Source: Baffinella frigidus (Eukaryota > Cryptophyceae > Cryptomonadales > Baffinellaceae). Taken from it: a stretch of 24,488 nt of DNA. Position 1 is the stretch's first letter, and each line of letters begins with the position of its first letter. Shown one piece after another: positions 6,606 through 15,805 of this stretch. Position numbers and translations under genes: made by a program. The stretch spans positions 74,836 through 99,323 of the forward strand of contig MU646335.1 of assembly GCA_026770585.1 (NCBI GenBank), given 5' to 3'. The notes beneath the pieces are model-generated. The model was not told the DNA's origin. It worked only from the letters and a program-made list of their open reading frames with translations, and did not search any database.

Positions 6606-7712
6606 ATGTCCTCTGACGAGTTGATACCACGGCGCTGCACCAGGCTGGCGCGTGGAGGTGAGCGGCCCTCGAACAGGGGCCGCCCGCGCTTCTCAGTGGG
6701 CAGGTTGAGGTCGGGTCACACAAAATCCAGAATGGGAACACGTGACAGCCACAACTTTGGGAAACAAACAACTTTTGCTTCGAGTGTTCATGACTCCTGA
6801 ACCCTCGGGACTCCTGAACCCTTCCTCCTGAACCCGAGGGTTCAGGAGGAAGAGCACCAAATCGGAAGGTCACACGGCGATGTTCCACGCCGTGACGCCC
6901 CCCGCAGTAGTGGGGTCCCACAGAGAGTACTACAACAAGTACCCCCCTCGCCCCCACATATTCCCGCCTTCTCGTCCCCAGGCGCTAATTTCTAAAGGCT
7001 ACCCCACCAACGCTCAGCTTCCGTTCGCTGCAGGGCGAGAAAACTGCGATGTCACGCTGACGCGCCCCCTGTTCGCGAGCGCAGGTATGCGGATATGATG
7101 ACGGACGTGAACCGCTTCCGGAACGCCAAGAGCACCAAGCAGCTGCTCGCTGACTCCGCGTCCGTTGCCACTAAGTCCTTCCCTCGCCATCTCCTCAGAA
7201 CTCAGCCCCAGCCAATTGCTGTCCCTCCAGCCGCGCTGCCCCTCCCCAGCGATGACGCTCTGGCGTAGATTGTGGGTTTTATGTGGCCCTATCCGCCCCA
7301 TGTCCGCCTCCAACCCACCGCAGGCCTGGTCGCACGCTAGACCCCACTGCCGCTCCCTCTCGGCCCGAACGGCCGTGAGGAGGGAAGTTTCCAGAGCGCA
7401 TCACTCGTGAGCGTTCTTAGGACCGAAGGAAGTGCGACCGTGCTCACGGGAAGGCTCGCGAAACAGCATCTTGCGCGCTCTGATATATTCGGCTTGCACC
7501 CTGATGACCAATCCATGAAACAGGGTTGATCGAAGAACAGGTAAAAAAATATGGGTCCTACACGCCATACGGTCCTACGTTAGAGCTAGGACCACCCTAC
7601 ATTTAGGCACGGTGCGTGTCCTTATTCCCGAGTAACCTCTGACCTTGATGTTCGCAGGTACTACGGCGGCAACCGCAACGACTCGACCTTCGACAAGGCC
7701 GGGATCGTTTGA
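6606..7712 (+). CDS. Small unknown protein, four exons, about 70 aa predicted
   Basis: Exons 6606-6657, 6908-6938, 7085-7159 and 7658-7712 total 213 bases with one continuous frame. Junctions: GGAG|GTGAGC to CCCGCAG|TAG, AACAA|GTACCC to GCGCAG|GTATGC, CCGC|GTCCGT to TTCGCAG|GTACTA; the stop is TGA at 7710. The product starts MSSDELIPRRC, continues SHREYYNKYADMMTDVNRFR and ADSAYYGGNRNDSTFDKAG, and ends in IV. Exon 3 has strongly coding-like third positions. Exons 1 and 2, with the same 52-base exon 1 length and the same splice-site types, are duplicated at 10921-11530, which supports the model. No family recognised. The peptide is hydrophilic with no signal peptide or membrane segment. Exon 1 is the least certain, since an ATG at 6880 opens a different 5' end. 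Confidence 0.5.
6640..6960 (+). repeat. Segment duplicated at 10949-11420
   Basis: The end of exon 1, intron 1 and exon 2 of the small gene have a diverged copy about 4.3 kb downstream. Anchors shared by both: CAGGCTGGCGCGTGGA, GTGAGCGGCCCT, GAACAGGG, CACGTGACAGC, TTTTGCTTCGAG or TTGTGCTTCGAG, and CGCAGTAGTGGG. This copy has a short hairpin CCTCGGG...CCCGAGG near 6804-6842 that the other lacks. Confidence 0.75.
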
Positions 7713-7994
7713 GGTGTCAAAGTCGCGAGGAGGAGATACCTCTGTCTGCGAGGACTCGCCCCAGATACCCGCGTGGACCCGGATGGGCACGCGCGCATGC
7801 TCGCTGCTTGACTGCGGCGGCGTGTGCCCCCTCGCCGGTGACATCACCAGGGGGGCGGAGTCGCTGCAGGGGAGGAGTGTGGTGTGTGGTGTGCGAGCTT
7901 GAGTGGAGAGAGCTGGAACTGTACCCCGCACAGGCTCGTGCTGACGCACCGGGCGATTCTTCACCAACCACGGGTCGCAGTTTGCACGTACATA
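7713..7994. other. Downstream region of the small gene, no gene recognised
   Basis: GC-rich sequence with open frames on both strands (for example plus 7709-8002) but no homology or clear exon signals. Possibly 3' untranslated sequence or a missed exon. Confidence 0.3.
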
Positions 7995-8095
7995 TCCCGT
8001 AAGTGGCCATGCCGTCAAATTTGACGGCCAAGAGGTCCTAGGCAGGTCGTAGGGTCCTACGGTAGGGCGTATGAGCCTGCTGGCCACTTAAGGGA
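7995..8095. mobile_element. MITE-like element, family C, copy 4
   Basis: Termini TCCCGTAAGTGGCC and GGCCACTTAAGGGA with flanking TA (7993-7994 and 8096-8097). Both ends carry the compensating change GGCC for GACC, so the inverted repeat is kept. The interior has GTCAAATTTGAC and the shared GTAGGG core. Confidence 0.9.
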
Positions 8096-8124
8096 TACCT
8101 CCTGAGAACTCGGAGGTCGTGCTA

Positions 8125-8180
8125 GAGGGGTAACTCGCTCATAAGAAACCGCCCCCCCCTCTAGGACCCTACAGTAGGGA
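8125..8180. mobile_element. Family A left-end fragment
   Basis: GAGGGGTAACTCGCTCATAA and the following GAAACCGCCCCCCCCT match the left half after a TA (8123-8124). The element stops after CTACAGTAGGGATAG with no right terminus. Confidence 0.8.
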
Positions 8181-8544
8181 TAGCCTGGTGTAGAATCGAC
8201 TGTTACCGATTCAGTCACCAAGTTGTGTAGCCAGCTCCACACAGCTCTCTGTGCCCCACAGCTATCTGCTCGACACAACTCTCTGCTGCTCTCATTGCTG
8301 AGCTGCGCTGGTATGGAGCAATTTTCTCACGTCTGGTTCCCTAAATTTGGCAGCGAATAAGGGCACGCACCGCCCTTCTCCCACTGTATGCCCAGTCCTG
8401 GGAGCCTAGGACCCCCGTAAGAACGGCGTTAGCGTGGGTCACTGGCTGTAAACTGGCGCCAGTACGTGTACAGTATTTCGAAATGCCAACCGATAACTGG
8501 CAAGAAGCAGTATTTTTCGCCGTAACCTGGCTGCTTTATTTTGT
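8181..8544. other. No gene or element recognised
   Basis: Unique-looking sequence with small direct repeats of the type CACACAGCTCTCTGTGCC and CGACACAACTCTCTGC. No splice-consistent coding signal found. Confidence 0.35.
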
Positions 8545-8691
8545 TTACACATCCCACACCTCGCACAGCATCGTGAGCATCTCGCGTGTTTCCGCATCAA
8601 GCCGACTCGTTTCCCCTTCCCACCGGGGCGGTTCAGGGAGGGCACGGAAGCACTCGGCGAGCAAGCTCCACCACCGCGGGGAACTCTGGTA
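8545..8691 (-). CDS. Possible terminal exon of an unknown minus-strand gene
   Basis: Reading the minus strand, an acceptor-like GCTCACAG (8692-8694) is followed by an open frame of 48 codons ending TAA at 8547-8545. It encodes YQSSPRWWSLLAECFRALPE, then SRLDAETREMLTML and CEVWDV. Codon use is moderately GC-ending. The frame continues upstream into family A sequence, which is not coding. No family recognised and no matching upstream exon confirmed; a candidate with an acceptor lies near 9015-9093 but does not join in frame. Confidence 0.3.
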   Translation of the reverse strand, partial: YQSSPRWWSLLAECFRALPEPPRWEGETSRLDAETREMLTMLCEVWDV

Positions 8692-8715
8692 CTGTGAGCC
8701 TCGGTCCGACAGGTA

Positions 8716-8833
8716 CAGGGGTACCTCGCTCATAAGAAACCGCCTCCCCCTAGGACCCTACAGTAGGCCGATGCCTAGGGCCCTATGGTGGTCCTAGGGG
8801 GGGGGGCGGTTTCTTATGCGCGAGGTACCTCTG
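8716..8833. mobile_element. MITE-like element, family A
   Basis: A complete 118-bp copy with termini CAGGGGTACCTCGCTCATAA and matching right end (two substitutions), flanked by TA (8714-8715 and 8834-8835). Confidence 0.9.
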
Positions 8834-8881
8834 TAGCGAGCCTCGGTCATGGGCCAGGTCGCGAGCCTCTAGTTGACTGTA

Positions 8882-9002
8882 CAGGGGTACGAGGCTCGTA
8901 CCTCGCTCATAAGAAATCGCAACCCCCCTACGACCACCATAGGGCCCTAGGCATAGGCCTACTGTAGGGCGCTAGGGGTTTCTTATGGGCGAGGTACCCC
9001 TG
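8882..9002. mobile_element. Family A element with an 11-bp insertion in the left terminus
   Basis: The left end reads CAGGGGTA, then CGAGGCTCGTA, then CCTCGCTCATAAGAAA. The extra 11 bases end in TA at the same internal TA that family B used at 4613, and may be a remnant of a lost insertion. The right end is complete before TA (9003-9004). Confidence 0.85.
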
Positions 9003-9392
9003 TAGTCCTTGACCTCCCTTCTGAACCAGAGGACGGAATCCGCTTCCCTGTTCGGGGTTCGTCGTCTGCCTCTTCTGCGCCAATCTGCGGGGAGCATCCC
9101 TCGGAGACAGACTGAGCAGGGTATAAAATGGACCGATCATAGTCTGGTAATGGCACGGGTTGGGCAATAACGGCGAAACCTCTTTAATAAGGAGCAAGCC
9201 CTAGTCTGCTTTGTCAAGGCACCCTTAGGTTATGAGTTGCTTGTTTGCTCTGAGGTTCTTGTGGGAGTATTTTTGGGGTGAGTTGACTAAACCCAGCTCG
9301 GGAGAGCGGGTTCGGCATCCAGTAAATTCCATGCTGTGATCCTGTGGACGGGCGCCTCTGCTGCGTCAGCTAGCACTCCCTTCGCTTCCCTA
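9003..9392. other. No gene recognised
   Basis: Sequence between two family A copies. A minus-strand stretch at about 9015-9093 has an acceptor-like CCCCGCAG and donor-like GGAG|GTCAAG, but its translation matches nothing I know. Confidence 0.3.
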
Positions 9393-9507
9393 CAGGGACA
9401 CCTCGCTCATAAGAAACCGCCACCCCTTAGGACCCTACAGTAAGTATGCCTAGGCCCCTATGGTGGTCCTAGGGGGGTGGGCGTTTTTTATGAGCGAGGT
9501 ACCCCTG
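9393..9507. mobile_element. MITE-like element, family A
   Basis: A 115-bp copy, left end CAGGGACACCTCGCTCATAA, right end GAGCGAGGTACCCCTG, flanked by TA (9391-9392 and 9508-9509). Confidence 0.9.
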
Positions 9508-9666
9508 TACAGCTGCTCGTGATTCATCTCCTCGGCCGTGTCACATCGCCTGCTCCTGCTACCCTGTGTGCGCGCCACAGCGCCTTCGTCGCCTTCGAAC
9601 GCAGGGGCAGTGGGGACAGGCCGGCTCAGGGTGCTCTGGGCCTAGCAGCTACCAGAGTTCTCTAAC

Positions 9667-10035
9667 AGGGTTGAGGGTTGAGGGTTGAGGGTTTAAAGTC
9701 TGGGGTCTAGGGTTTAGGGTTTAGGGTTTAGGGTTTAGGGTTTAGGGCTCAGGATTCAGGGTTCAGGGTTTACGGTTTACAATTTAGGGTTTAGGGTTTA
9801 GGGTTTCGGGTTTATGGTGTATGGTTCAGGGTTGAGGGTTGAGGGCTTAGAGTTTGGGGGTTTTGGTTTAGGGTTTAGGGTTTAGGGTTTAGGGTTTAGG
9901 GTTCAGGGTTTAGGGTTTAGGGTTGAGGGTTTAGGATTTTGGGTCCAGGATCTAGGGTTTAGGGTTCAGGGTTTAGGGTTCAGTGTAAAAGGTTTTGGGC
10001 CTAGGGTTTAGGGTTCAAATTTAGGTTTTAGGGTT
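9667..10035 (+). repeat. Interstitial TTTAGGG telomere-like array
   Basis: About 370 bases of GGGTTTAGGGTTTAGGG with variants GTTCAGG, GTTGAGG and GTTTCGG. Runs of perfect TTTAGGG occur near 9712-9746 and 9869-9905. The single G-rich orientation and scattered variants indicate an old interstitial array. Confidence 0.95.
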
Positions 10036-10920
10036 AATGATTTTCGCTCTTGTCAGAAATGGGTTTCTGATAGCCGAGCAAGGCTCAGACCCTCGGGATG
10101 AAAAAACTCGCCCCTCCAAACACGTTTCACTCTTTTTCCCCAATTTTTCCAGTGCTTTACTTCCTTGGTGCGACACCAACAAAATTTCTGGACTTAGTAA
10201 AATAGTTATCAATCATCTCAATGCCAACCTCACACTTTGCAGGCTTGGTTGGCAAGTAATACATTGCAGGCACCCATCAACTGGACCTTTTTCAGCCTAA
10301 AACAGTAGGCATAACGCTGCTAACCAGAACCCCTTGGTACATGTAACAGCCAGTAGCAAGATTTGAGATCATTTCTGGATCAAATATTGGGTCGGACTTA
10401 ATCGGCGTTCTATGTGGCGGAAACGTCTTGAAACCAATGACTTTACATTTTTTTCCAAAAGGCACAACACCAATCAACCCCCAAAATTTCAACACAGAGA
10501 AGACACACCAGTGACTCTGTTACCCTACTCATAAATACAAGCTGAAAAGTCATGAAGTCAGGGCCAAAAATGTGACGAAAATCAGCAAGCTCTGACAAAT
10601 TAGTTTCGCCTGAAGAAGTGTGCGTGGCTGACAAGAACCAATCCGCCAGTCTCATAAGTACCAGTTTTTTGTTGAAAACTGAAACTGGATAGTGAGTGGG
10701 TGTGTTTTGGAGTTTTTGAACCAACAAACTGGCCCAAACTGCCAATTTATTGGTAAAAAAACTGATTGATAGCCTTTGCCGGTGCGTAGAAATTGAATGA
10801 AAGTCTTCGCTGATACTTGTCGGCCACGCTGGAAGAAGTGCAAATTTTCAACAAAAACTAAGAACCGGAACTCAATGGATCCGTATCCGTAAACTATCCA
10901 CGAACAAGGCTAAGAACACA
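10036..10920. other. AT-rich block of unclear origin, possible decayed gene
   Basis: Clearly more AT-rich than its surroundings and free of the local element families. Minus-strand frames with similar composition follow one another (10843-10652, 10745-10443, 10495-10292) and are broken by stops, as in a decayed coding sequence. One minus-strand peptide near 10270-10170, YYLPTKPAKC, faintly recalls the conserved strand-turn of piggyBac transposases, but nothing around it confirms this. No intact gene is present. Confidence 0.3.
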
Positions 10921-10997
10921 ATGTTGCTGGACTCGACGAGTGGAGGGCGCTGCTCCAGGCTGGCGCGTGGAAGTGAGCGGCCCTTGAACAGGGTCTC

Positions 10998-11030
10998 CCT
11001 CTCTCTTTCTCTCTCTCTCTCTCTTTGTCT

Positions 11031-11064
<34 letters not shown>

Positions 11065-11093
11065 GTCTCTTTCTCTTTCTCTTTGTCTCTCTT

Positions 11094-11145
<52 letters not shown>

Positions 11146-11146
11146 C

Positions 11147-11178
<32 letters not shown>
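10998..11178. repeat. CT-rich microsatellite
   Basis: About 180 bases of CTCTCTCT with scattered TTTCT and CCCTC interruptions, inside intron 1 of the duplicated gene copy. It yields spurious serine-leucine and arginine-glutamate ORFs on the two strands. Confidence 0.95.
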
Positions 11179-11392
11179 GCGCCCACGTCGCGAGGCCGCT
11201 TCTCAGCGAGGGCACACCTTCCCTTCACGATCGCGAAATCACGTGACAGCAGGCAACTTAGGCGCAAATCAACTTGTGCTTCGAGGGTTCAAGAGGAGAA
11301 AAATCCGGAGAAATCAGACCCGAAAAGTCGCATCGGGGGACGTTCCACGCAATGGTGCCCGCCGCAGTAGTGGGTTCCCACCGAGAGTACTA

Positions 11393-11509
11393 CAGGGGTA
11401 CCTCGCTCATGAGAAACCGCCCCCCCTAGGACCCTACACTAGGCCTAAGCCTTGGGCCCTATGGTGGTCCCTAGGGGGGGTGCGGTTTCTTGTGAGCAAG
11501 GTACCCCTG
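11393..11509. mobile_element. Family A element inside exon 2 of the duplicated gene
   Basis: A complete 117-bp copy flanked by TA (11391-11392 and 11510-11511). The undisturbed equivalent is GAGAGTACTACAACAAGTAC at 6923-6942. The insertion is in the coding part of the exon, 8 bases before its donor. Confidence 0.9.
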
Positions 11510-11652
11510 TACTGCAAGTAACCCCCCCTCTTCTTGGCCCTCGCCCCCGCTGTGGGTTCCCTCCGAGAGTAGTTAGTAAGGACTACACCCCATACCCCCC
11601 CGTACAGTGACACTTCGTGTAGAGGAACCCGTAACCTGTCTTAAGAAAACGA

Positions 11653-12370
11653 TCCAGGGGGGCTCGATGTGATCCGAAAGGAAGCATGGCCTTTCTACAG
11701 AACCAGTTCCGGTGTCCGCCTATGTTGGGAGCTTGAAGAACCTCAAGGACCTGAAGGATTCGAAACCTGCGTGTTCATAATTTAGTACCGGAGGGTCGCC
11801 TAAAACGCGAGTTTCAGCCAACCTTCTGGTTCTCATTCAAGAACACGCCGCCAAACCGTCGAGAGCAAGGGTGTTCTTATCCCTCAAGTGGCGAGGGGGT
11901 CAAAATAGACCCCCGGAGGTCCTAGGCAGGTCCTAGGGCCCTACGGTAGGGTGTATGAGCCTACTCGCTACTTAAGAGATAGGCGAGGTATCCCTAGACA
12001 GCGGCTGTGCACACCAAATTCTGAGGCAGTTTCTTGGGTAGGAAGGTGCCGGTGTAGACCCCGAATGCCTTCCTAAACTCGCCTCAATTCTGCGCCGTGC
12101 ATTTCTCTTTCGAATAAAGTCAATAAGTGTCAATAAGTGAGCCGCACTCCTTTAGGGAACCCTGAGCCCTGAATTCTGAACCCTGAACCCTAAACCCTTC
12201 GGGCCCTCACGCCTCCTCCCACCCACCCCTCTAGCTCTGCGAATTTCGCGAACGACCTTCAGGCCCTTTAGGTTCTTCGAGCTCCCAACATAGGCGGACA
12301 CCGGAACTTGTTCTGTAGAAAGGCCGTGCTTCCTTTCGGATCACATCCAGGCCTCCCTGTACAGAGGATC
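11653..12370. repeat. Long inverted repeat, arms about 110 bp, beside the assembly gap
   Basis: The arm at about 11653-11764 (GATCCAG...GTGATCCGAAAGGAAGC...CCGGTGTCCGCCTATGTTGGG) is the diverged reverse complement of about 12250-12352. The spacer contains a family C element and a second inverted repeat (about 12003-12100, TTCTGAGGCAG with CTTCCTAAACTCGCCTCAATTC). It could be a foldback element or a product of inverted duplication. An AATAAAG motif is at 12114. Confidence 0.75.
11880..11979. mobile_element. MITE-like element, family C, copy 5
   Basis: Termini TCCCTCAAGTGGCG and CGCTACTTAAGAGA, flanked by TA (11878-11879 and 11980-11981). The interior has the shared CCTAGGCAGGTCCTAGGGCC core. 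It sits in the spacer of the long inverted repeat. Confidence 0.85.
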
Positions 12371-13027
12371 NNNNNNNNNNNNNNNNNNNNNNNNNNNNNN
12401 NNNNNNNNNNNNNNNNNNNNNNNNNNNNNNNNNNNNNNNNNNNNNNNNNNNNNNNNNNNNNNNNNNNNNNNNNNNNNNNNNNNNNNNNNNNNNNNNNNNN
12501 NNNNNNNNNNNNNNNNNNNNNNNNNNNNNNNNNNNNNNNNNNNNNNNNNNNNNNNNNNNNNNNNNNNNNNNNNNNNNNNNNNNNNNNNNNNNNNNNNNNN
12601 NNNNNNNNNNNNNNNNNNNNNNNNNNNNNNNNNNNNNNNNNNNNNNNNNNNNNNNNNNNNNNNNNNNNNNNNNNNNNNNNNNNNNNNNNNNNNNNNNNNN
12701 NNNNNNNNNNNNNNNNNNNNNNNNNNNNNNNNNNNNNNNNNNNNNNNNNNNNNNNNNNNNNNNNNNNNNNNNNNNNNNNNNNNNNNNNNNNNNNNNNNNN
12801 NNNNNNNNNNNNNNNNNNNNNNNNNNNNNNNNNNNNNNNNNNNNNNNNNNNNNNNNNNNNNNNNNNNNNNNNNNNNNNNNNNNNNNNNNNNNNNNNNNNN
12901 NNNNNNNNNNNNNNNNNNNNNNNNNNNNNNNNNNNNNNNNNNNNNNNNNNNNNNNNNNNNNNNNNNNNNNNNNNNNNNNNNNNNNNNNNNNNNNNNNNNN
13001 NNNNNNNNNNNNNNNNNNNNNNNNNNN
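12371..13027. other. Assembly gap (657 N)
   Basis: A run of N. It lies between an inverted repeat and a telomere-like array, both hard to assemble, so the true length may differ. Confidence 1.
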
Positions 13028-13393
13028 TTAGGGTTCAGGTTTTAGGGTTTAGGGTTTAGGCTTCAGGGTTTAGGGTTTAGGGTTAAGGGTTTAGGGTTTG
13101 GGGTTTAGGGTTTAGGGTTTAGGGTTTAGGGTTTAGGGTCTTGGGTTTAGGGTTTAGGGTTAAGGGTTTAGGGTTTAGGGTTTAGGGTTTAGGGTTTAGG
13201 GTTTAGGGTTTAGGGTTCAGGGTTCAGGGTTTAGGGTTCAGGGTGTAGGCTTCATGGTTTAGGGTTTAGAGTTGAAGGTTCAGGGTTTAGGGTTTAGGGT
13301 TTCGGGTTTAGGTTTTAGGGCTTAGGGTATAGGGTTCATGGTTTAGGGTATAGGGTTCAGGGTTTCGTTCAGGATTCAAGGTTTAGGGTTTAT
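13028..13393 (+). repeat. Interstitial TTTAGGG telomere-like array
   Basis: About 365 bases of GGGTTTAGGG with GTTCAGG, GTTAAGG and GTATAGG variants, starting at the edge of the gap and probably extending into it. Same orientation as the array at 9667-10035. Confidence 0.95.
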
Positions 13394-13489
13394 GATATCG
13401 CGGGGTGGTTTCTATCAGCTTTGCTGATTCTCGCGGGACCGTTCCAGCACTACAAAGTTATGGTTCGATGCTCGCGGCATAGCTTCAGA

Positions 13490-14100
13490 ATGAGTGAGGC
13501 CCCACCCCACTTAGCAGCCACTGGCGCCTTCGGGAATCGGTCCATCTTAACAATTCCCGTACACATTGCAAATCCTTTCACCCTTAAAGTGATCAATCTC
13601 CCCCGGAAATGTGAGGAAGATTGGCGTGGGTTACGTGTAAGTGGCGTACCTCTCCACCCTTCAAAGGAGAATCCCTTCAGAGTCCGCCGTGTGGTTTCAG
13701 AATTCGATCAGAATGAGAAAGGGTGGACGCATACCTCTCAACCAGGAGGCTTGCAGTAGACGGGAATAGGCCCATCTTCACAATTCCGGTACACATTACA
13801 AATCCTTTCGCCAGTAACAGAACCAATCTTCCCCGGAAATCTGTGGAAGAGTGGCCTCGGCGACGTTTGGGTGGTCTGAGGAAAATCTGAGGACGATTGG
13901 CGTCGGTCACGTTTAAGTACCTCTCCACCAGGAGGCTTGCAGTATACGGGAATGTGTCCATCTTAACAATTCCGGTAAAAACTGCAATTACCTTCCCGAG
14001 TAAAGCGACCAATATTTCCTGGAAATGTGAGGAAGAGTGGCATCGGTCACGTGTTACGTGGCGTACCTCGCCACCAGGAGGCTTGTAGTAAACAACGAAG
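13490..14100. repeat. Three diverged tandem blocks of about 185-230 bp
   Basis: Blocks anchored at CGGGAAT..G.CCATCTTMACAATTCC begin near 13531, 13761 and 13947. Each continues with ACAATTCCGGTACACATT-like sequence, CCGGAAATGTGAGGAAGAG and a GGCGTACCTCKCCACC-like end. Indels change the frame between blocks, and the translations show no conserved protein, so I treat it as non-coding satellite-like sequence. Confidence 0.75.
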
Positions 14101-14129
14101 TGCGCCCAGTCTCTCCCACAGCACGCCAG

Positions 14130-14975
14130 CTGTCCTTGCACCTGCGAGTGGTTCACTTTCATCTCGGACCATACCAGAATCTGTCCTGATGAAAAGGCGT
14201 AAGCTGGCATCATTTGATGCCTAACATAGCATATACACCCTTACCTTCCGCGTGGGGAGCCTAAGATAGCGGGACAGATTCTGTCTTGGTCCGAAATGAA
14301 CTTAGTGCGGTCCACCCTCACGGTGGACTACGGACCTTCCAACACACGTCAACTTGCCCAGCGATAATTAACTTTAAGGATTTTCTGGTGTGATTCTGGT
14401 CTCGTAACACCCTAGGATCCAGTCCCAAAGTCTCTCCCGCAGCTCGTTAGCTGTCCTTGCACCTGAAAGCGGTTCACTTAGTGCAGTCCACTTAGCCGCC
14501 ATACGCGGCCAAGGGACCAGTTAACCCACTTAGCAGCGACCGAGGACCTTTTCACCCTCAAGCCAAGGTGAAATTCCGGTTAGGTTCCAGGGCAATGGAT
14601 AAGATTCTAGTGCAAATCATTTCGATGGACTGTATCCGTGAAGCCCCCGGTGGCTGCTAAGTGGTAGGCATGAGTAGGTATTTGACTTAAGGCTTTGGTT
14701 TTCAGGGGGAGTTGACTTAGGTGAAATGTGCTGGCTCGGAGTGAACACATGATGCCTCAGCACGCCAGGTGCCCTTGCAACTTCCCAGAGACATCCCTTG
14801 ATTTAGTCCCAGCACAGCATAGCACCTATTTCGTAAGGTTTCCATCTAAAAGATACCTGGTATTTTTAACACCCCCCCCAGCACGAAATGGCTCCAACGC
14901 CAAGCCACGGCTGCCTTTGGACCTGAGAGTGGTTCACTTAGTGCGGTCCACTTAGTCGCCATACGTGGCCAAGAG
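14130..14975. repeat. Dispersed module with TTCACTTAGTGCRGTCCACTTAG, several copies
   Basis: The module TGTCCTTGCACCTG followed by GTTCACTTAGTGC and GTCCACTTAGYCGCCATAC is present near 14140, 14450-14515 and 14908-14975. An inverted repeat CACTTAGCAGC...GCTGCTAAGTG spans about 14527-14668. No coding signal. Confidence 0.6.
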
Positions 14976-15350
14976 ATCTCATCGCGTCCCTCCATAGATT
15001 CTATCTCAGATTTCAGTGGGGCTTGGAGCCATTCTGTACATCTAGAGTTTTAAAACTCTTCGATTTGTACCAGAAATTGTTTAGATGGACAGTTTCTGAG
15101 ACAGAATCTATGAACGGGCCCGATGAGATCAGCCAACTAGGAATGCTGTAAGTTGCCATTTTTAGATGGACCTGCTCTGGGAGCAGGCATTTGACTTAAG
15201 GCTTTGGTTTTCAGGGGGAGTTGACTTAGGTGAAATGTGCTGGCTCGGAGTGAACTAGGAATGCCGTGCCCTTGCACCTTCATAGAGACATCCCTTGATT
15301 TAGTCCAAGCACAGCCTAGATTCTATTTCGGAAGGTTTCCATCGAAAAGA
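14681..15350. repeat. Direct duplication of about 165 bp (14681-14850 and 15185-15350)
   Basis: Both copies contain TTTGACTTAAGGCTTTGGTT, CAGGGGGAGTTGACTTAGG, GTGCTGGCTCGGAGTGAAC and AGAGACATCCCTTGATTTAG. A weaker third relative, partly reverse complemented, lies at about 17512-17640. Confidence 0.8.
14975..15130. mobile_element. Inverted-repeat element of 156 bp
   Basis: Arms GATCTCATCG...CATAGATTCTATCTCAG and CTGAGACAGAATCTATG...CGATGAGATC enclose a roughly 80-base interior. The interior shares GTACCAGAAATTGTTTAGAT with family B. It lies between the two 165-bp direct copies. Confidence 0.75.
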
Positions 15351-15514
15351 TACGGAGCCCTAGGGCCGACCGTAGTCCGATACCGTATCCTAATTACCCT
15401 GACATCGAGGAGATGCCGATGAGGGTGCCAACGCCAGATTCTTGGAAGGGGTCGCCAAAAGTCAACTCCCCGGAAGGAATATGGGGAAATTGTTTACTTT
15501 TTGGAAAGTTGAAT

Positions 15515-15805
15515 GACAAAAATGGCGTTCCCAAAGGGACCTACCCCCTCCAGCAGTCTGGCGTGGGTCTGCACTCCTGAGCCATGTAATGAGGTGGGAT
15601 CGTCCTGCAGAGGACGATCCCCTTATTCCTTGCAGGGGAATTAGCAACCCCTTCCAGGAATCTGGCGTGGCACCTGAGCCATGTAGTGCGTCTATTGGGA
15701 TAGTTGAACGCCACAATTGGCGTTCCCAAAGTGACCTACCCCCCTCCAGCAGTCTGGCGTGGGTCTGCATACCTGAGCCATGTAATGTGGTGGAATCGTC
15801 ATGTA
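15515..15805. repeat. Direct repeat with CCAGCAGTCTGGCGTGGGTC, also present inverted near 19150
   Basis: About 95 bases at 15515-15610 recur at 15702-15805 (TGGCGTTCCCAAAG, CTCCAGCAGTCTGGCGTGGG, GAGCCATGTAATG). The middle part TTCCAGGAATCTGGCGTGGC has a reverse-complement relative at 19157-19210. No protein match. Confidence 0.75.

Larger units (their letters stand above)
10921..11530 (+). pseudogene. Broken duplicate of the 5' half of the small unknown gene
   Basis: Exon 1 copy 10921-10972 is again 52 bases from ATG to a GTGAGC donor and encodes MLLDSTSGGRCSRLARG, against MSSDELIPRRCTRLARG in the parent. The exon 2 copy begins at 11368 after CCGCAG. It reads VGSHREY and is interrupted after TAC by a family A element (11393-11509), then resumes CTGCAA|GTAACC at the donor. 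No copies of exons 3 and 4 are visible before the gap. A third fragment of exon 2 (GTGGGTTCCCTCCGAGAGTA) is at 11551-11573. Probably non-functional. Confidence 0.6.

Noticed and set aside
10170-10495. piggyBac-like transposase remnant on the minus strand
   Set aside because: Only YYLPTKPAKC resembles the family. Flanking frames need several frameshifts and no catalytic aspartates can be placed, so it is kept only as a remark under the AT-rich block.
10872-11370. Long ORFs rich in Ser/Leu (plus) and Arg/Glu (minus)
   Set aside because: Direct product of the CT microsatellite at 10998-11178.
12308-13045. 245-residue ORF
   Set aside because: Consists almost entirely of the N gap.
13462-13480. 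GGTTCGATGCTCG resembling a tRNA B box
   Set aside because: The pattern lacks the CC after the variable bases, and no A box or foldable acceptor stem surrounds it.
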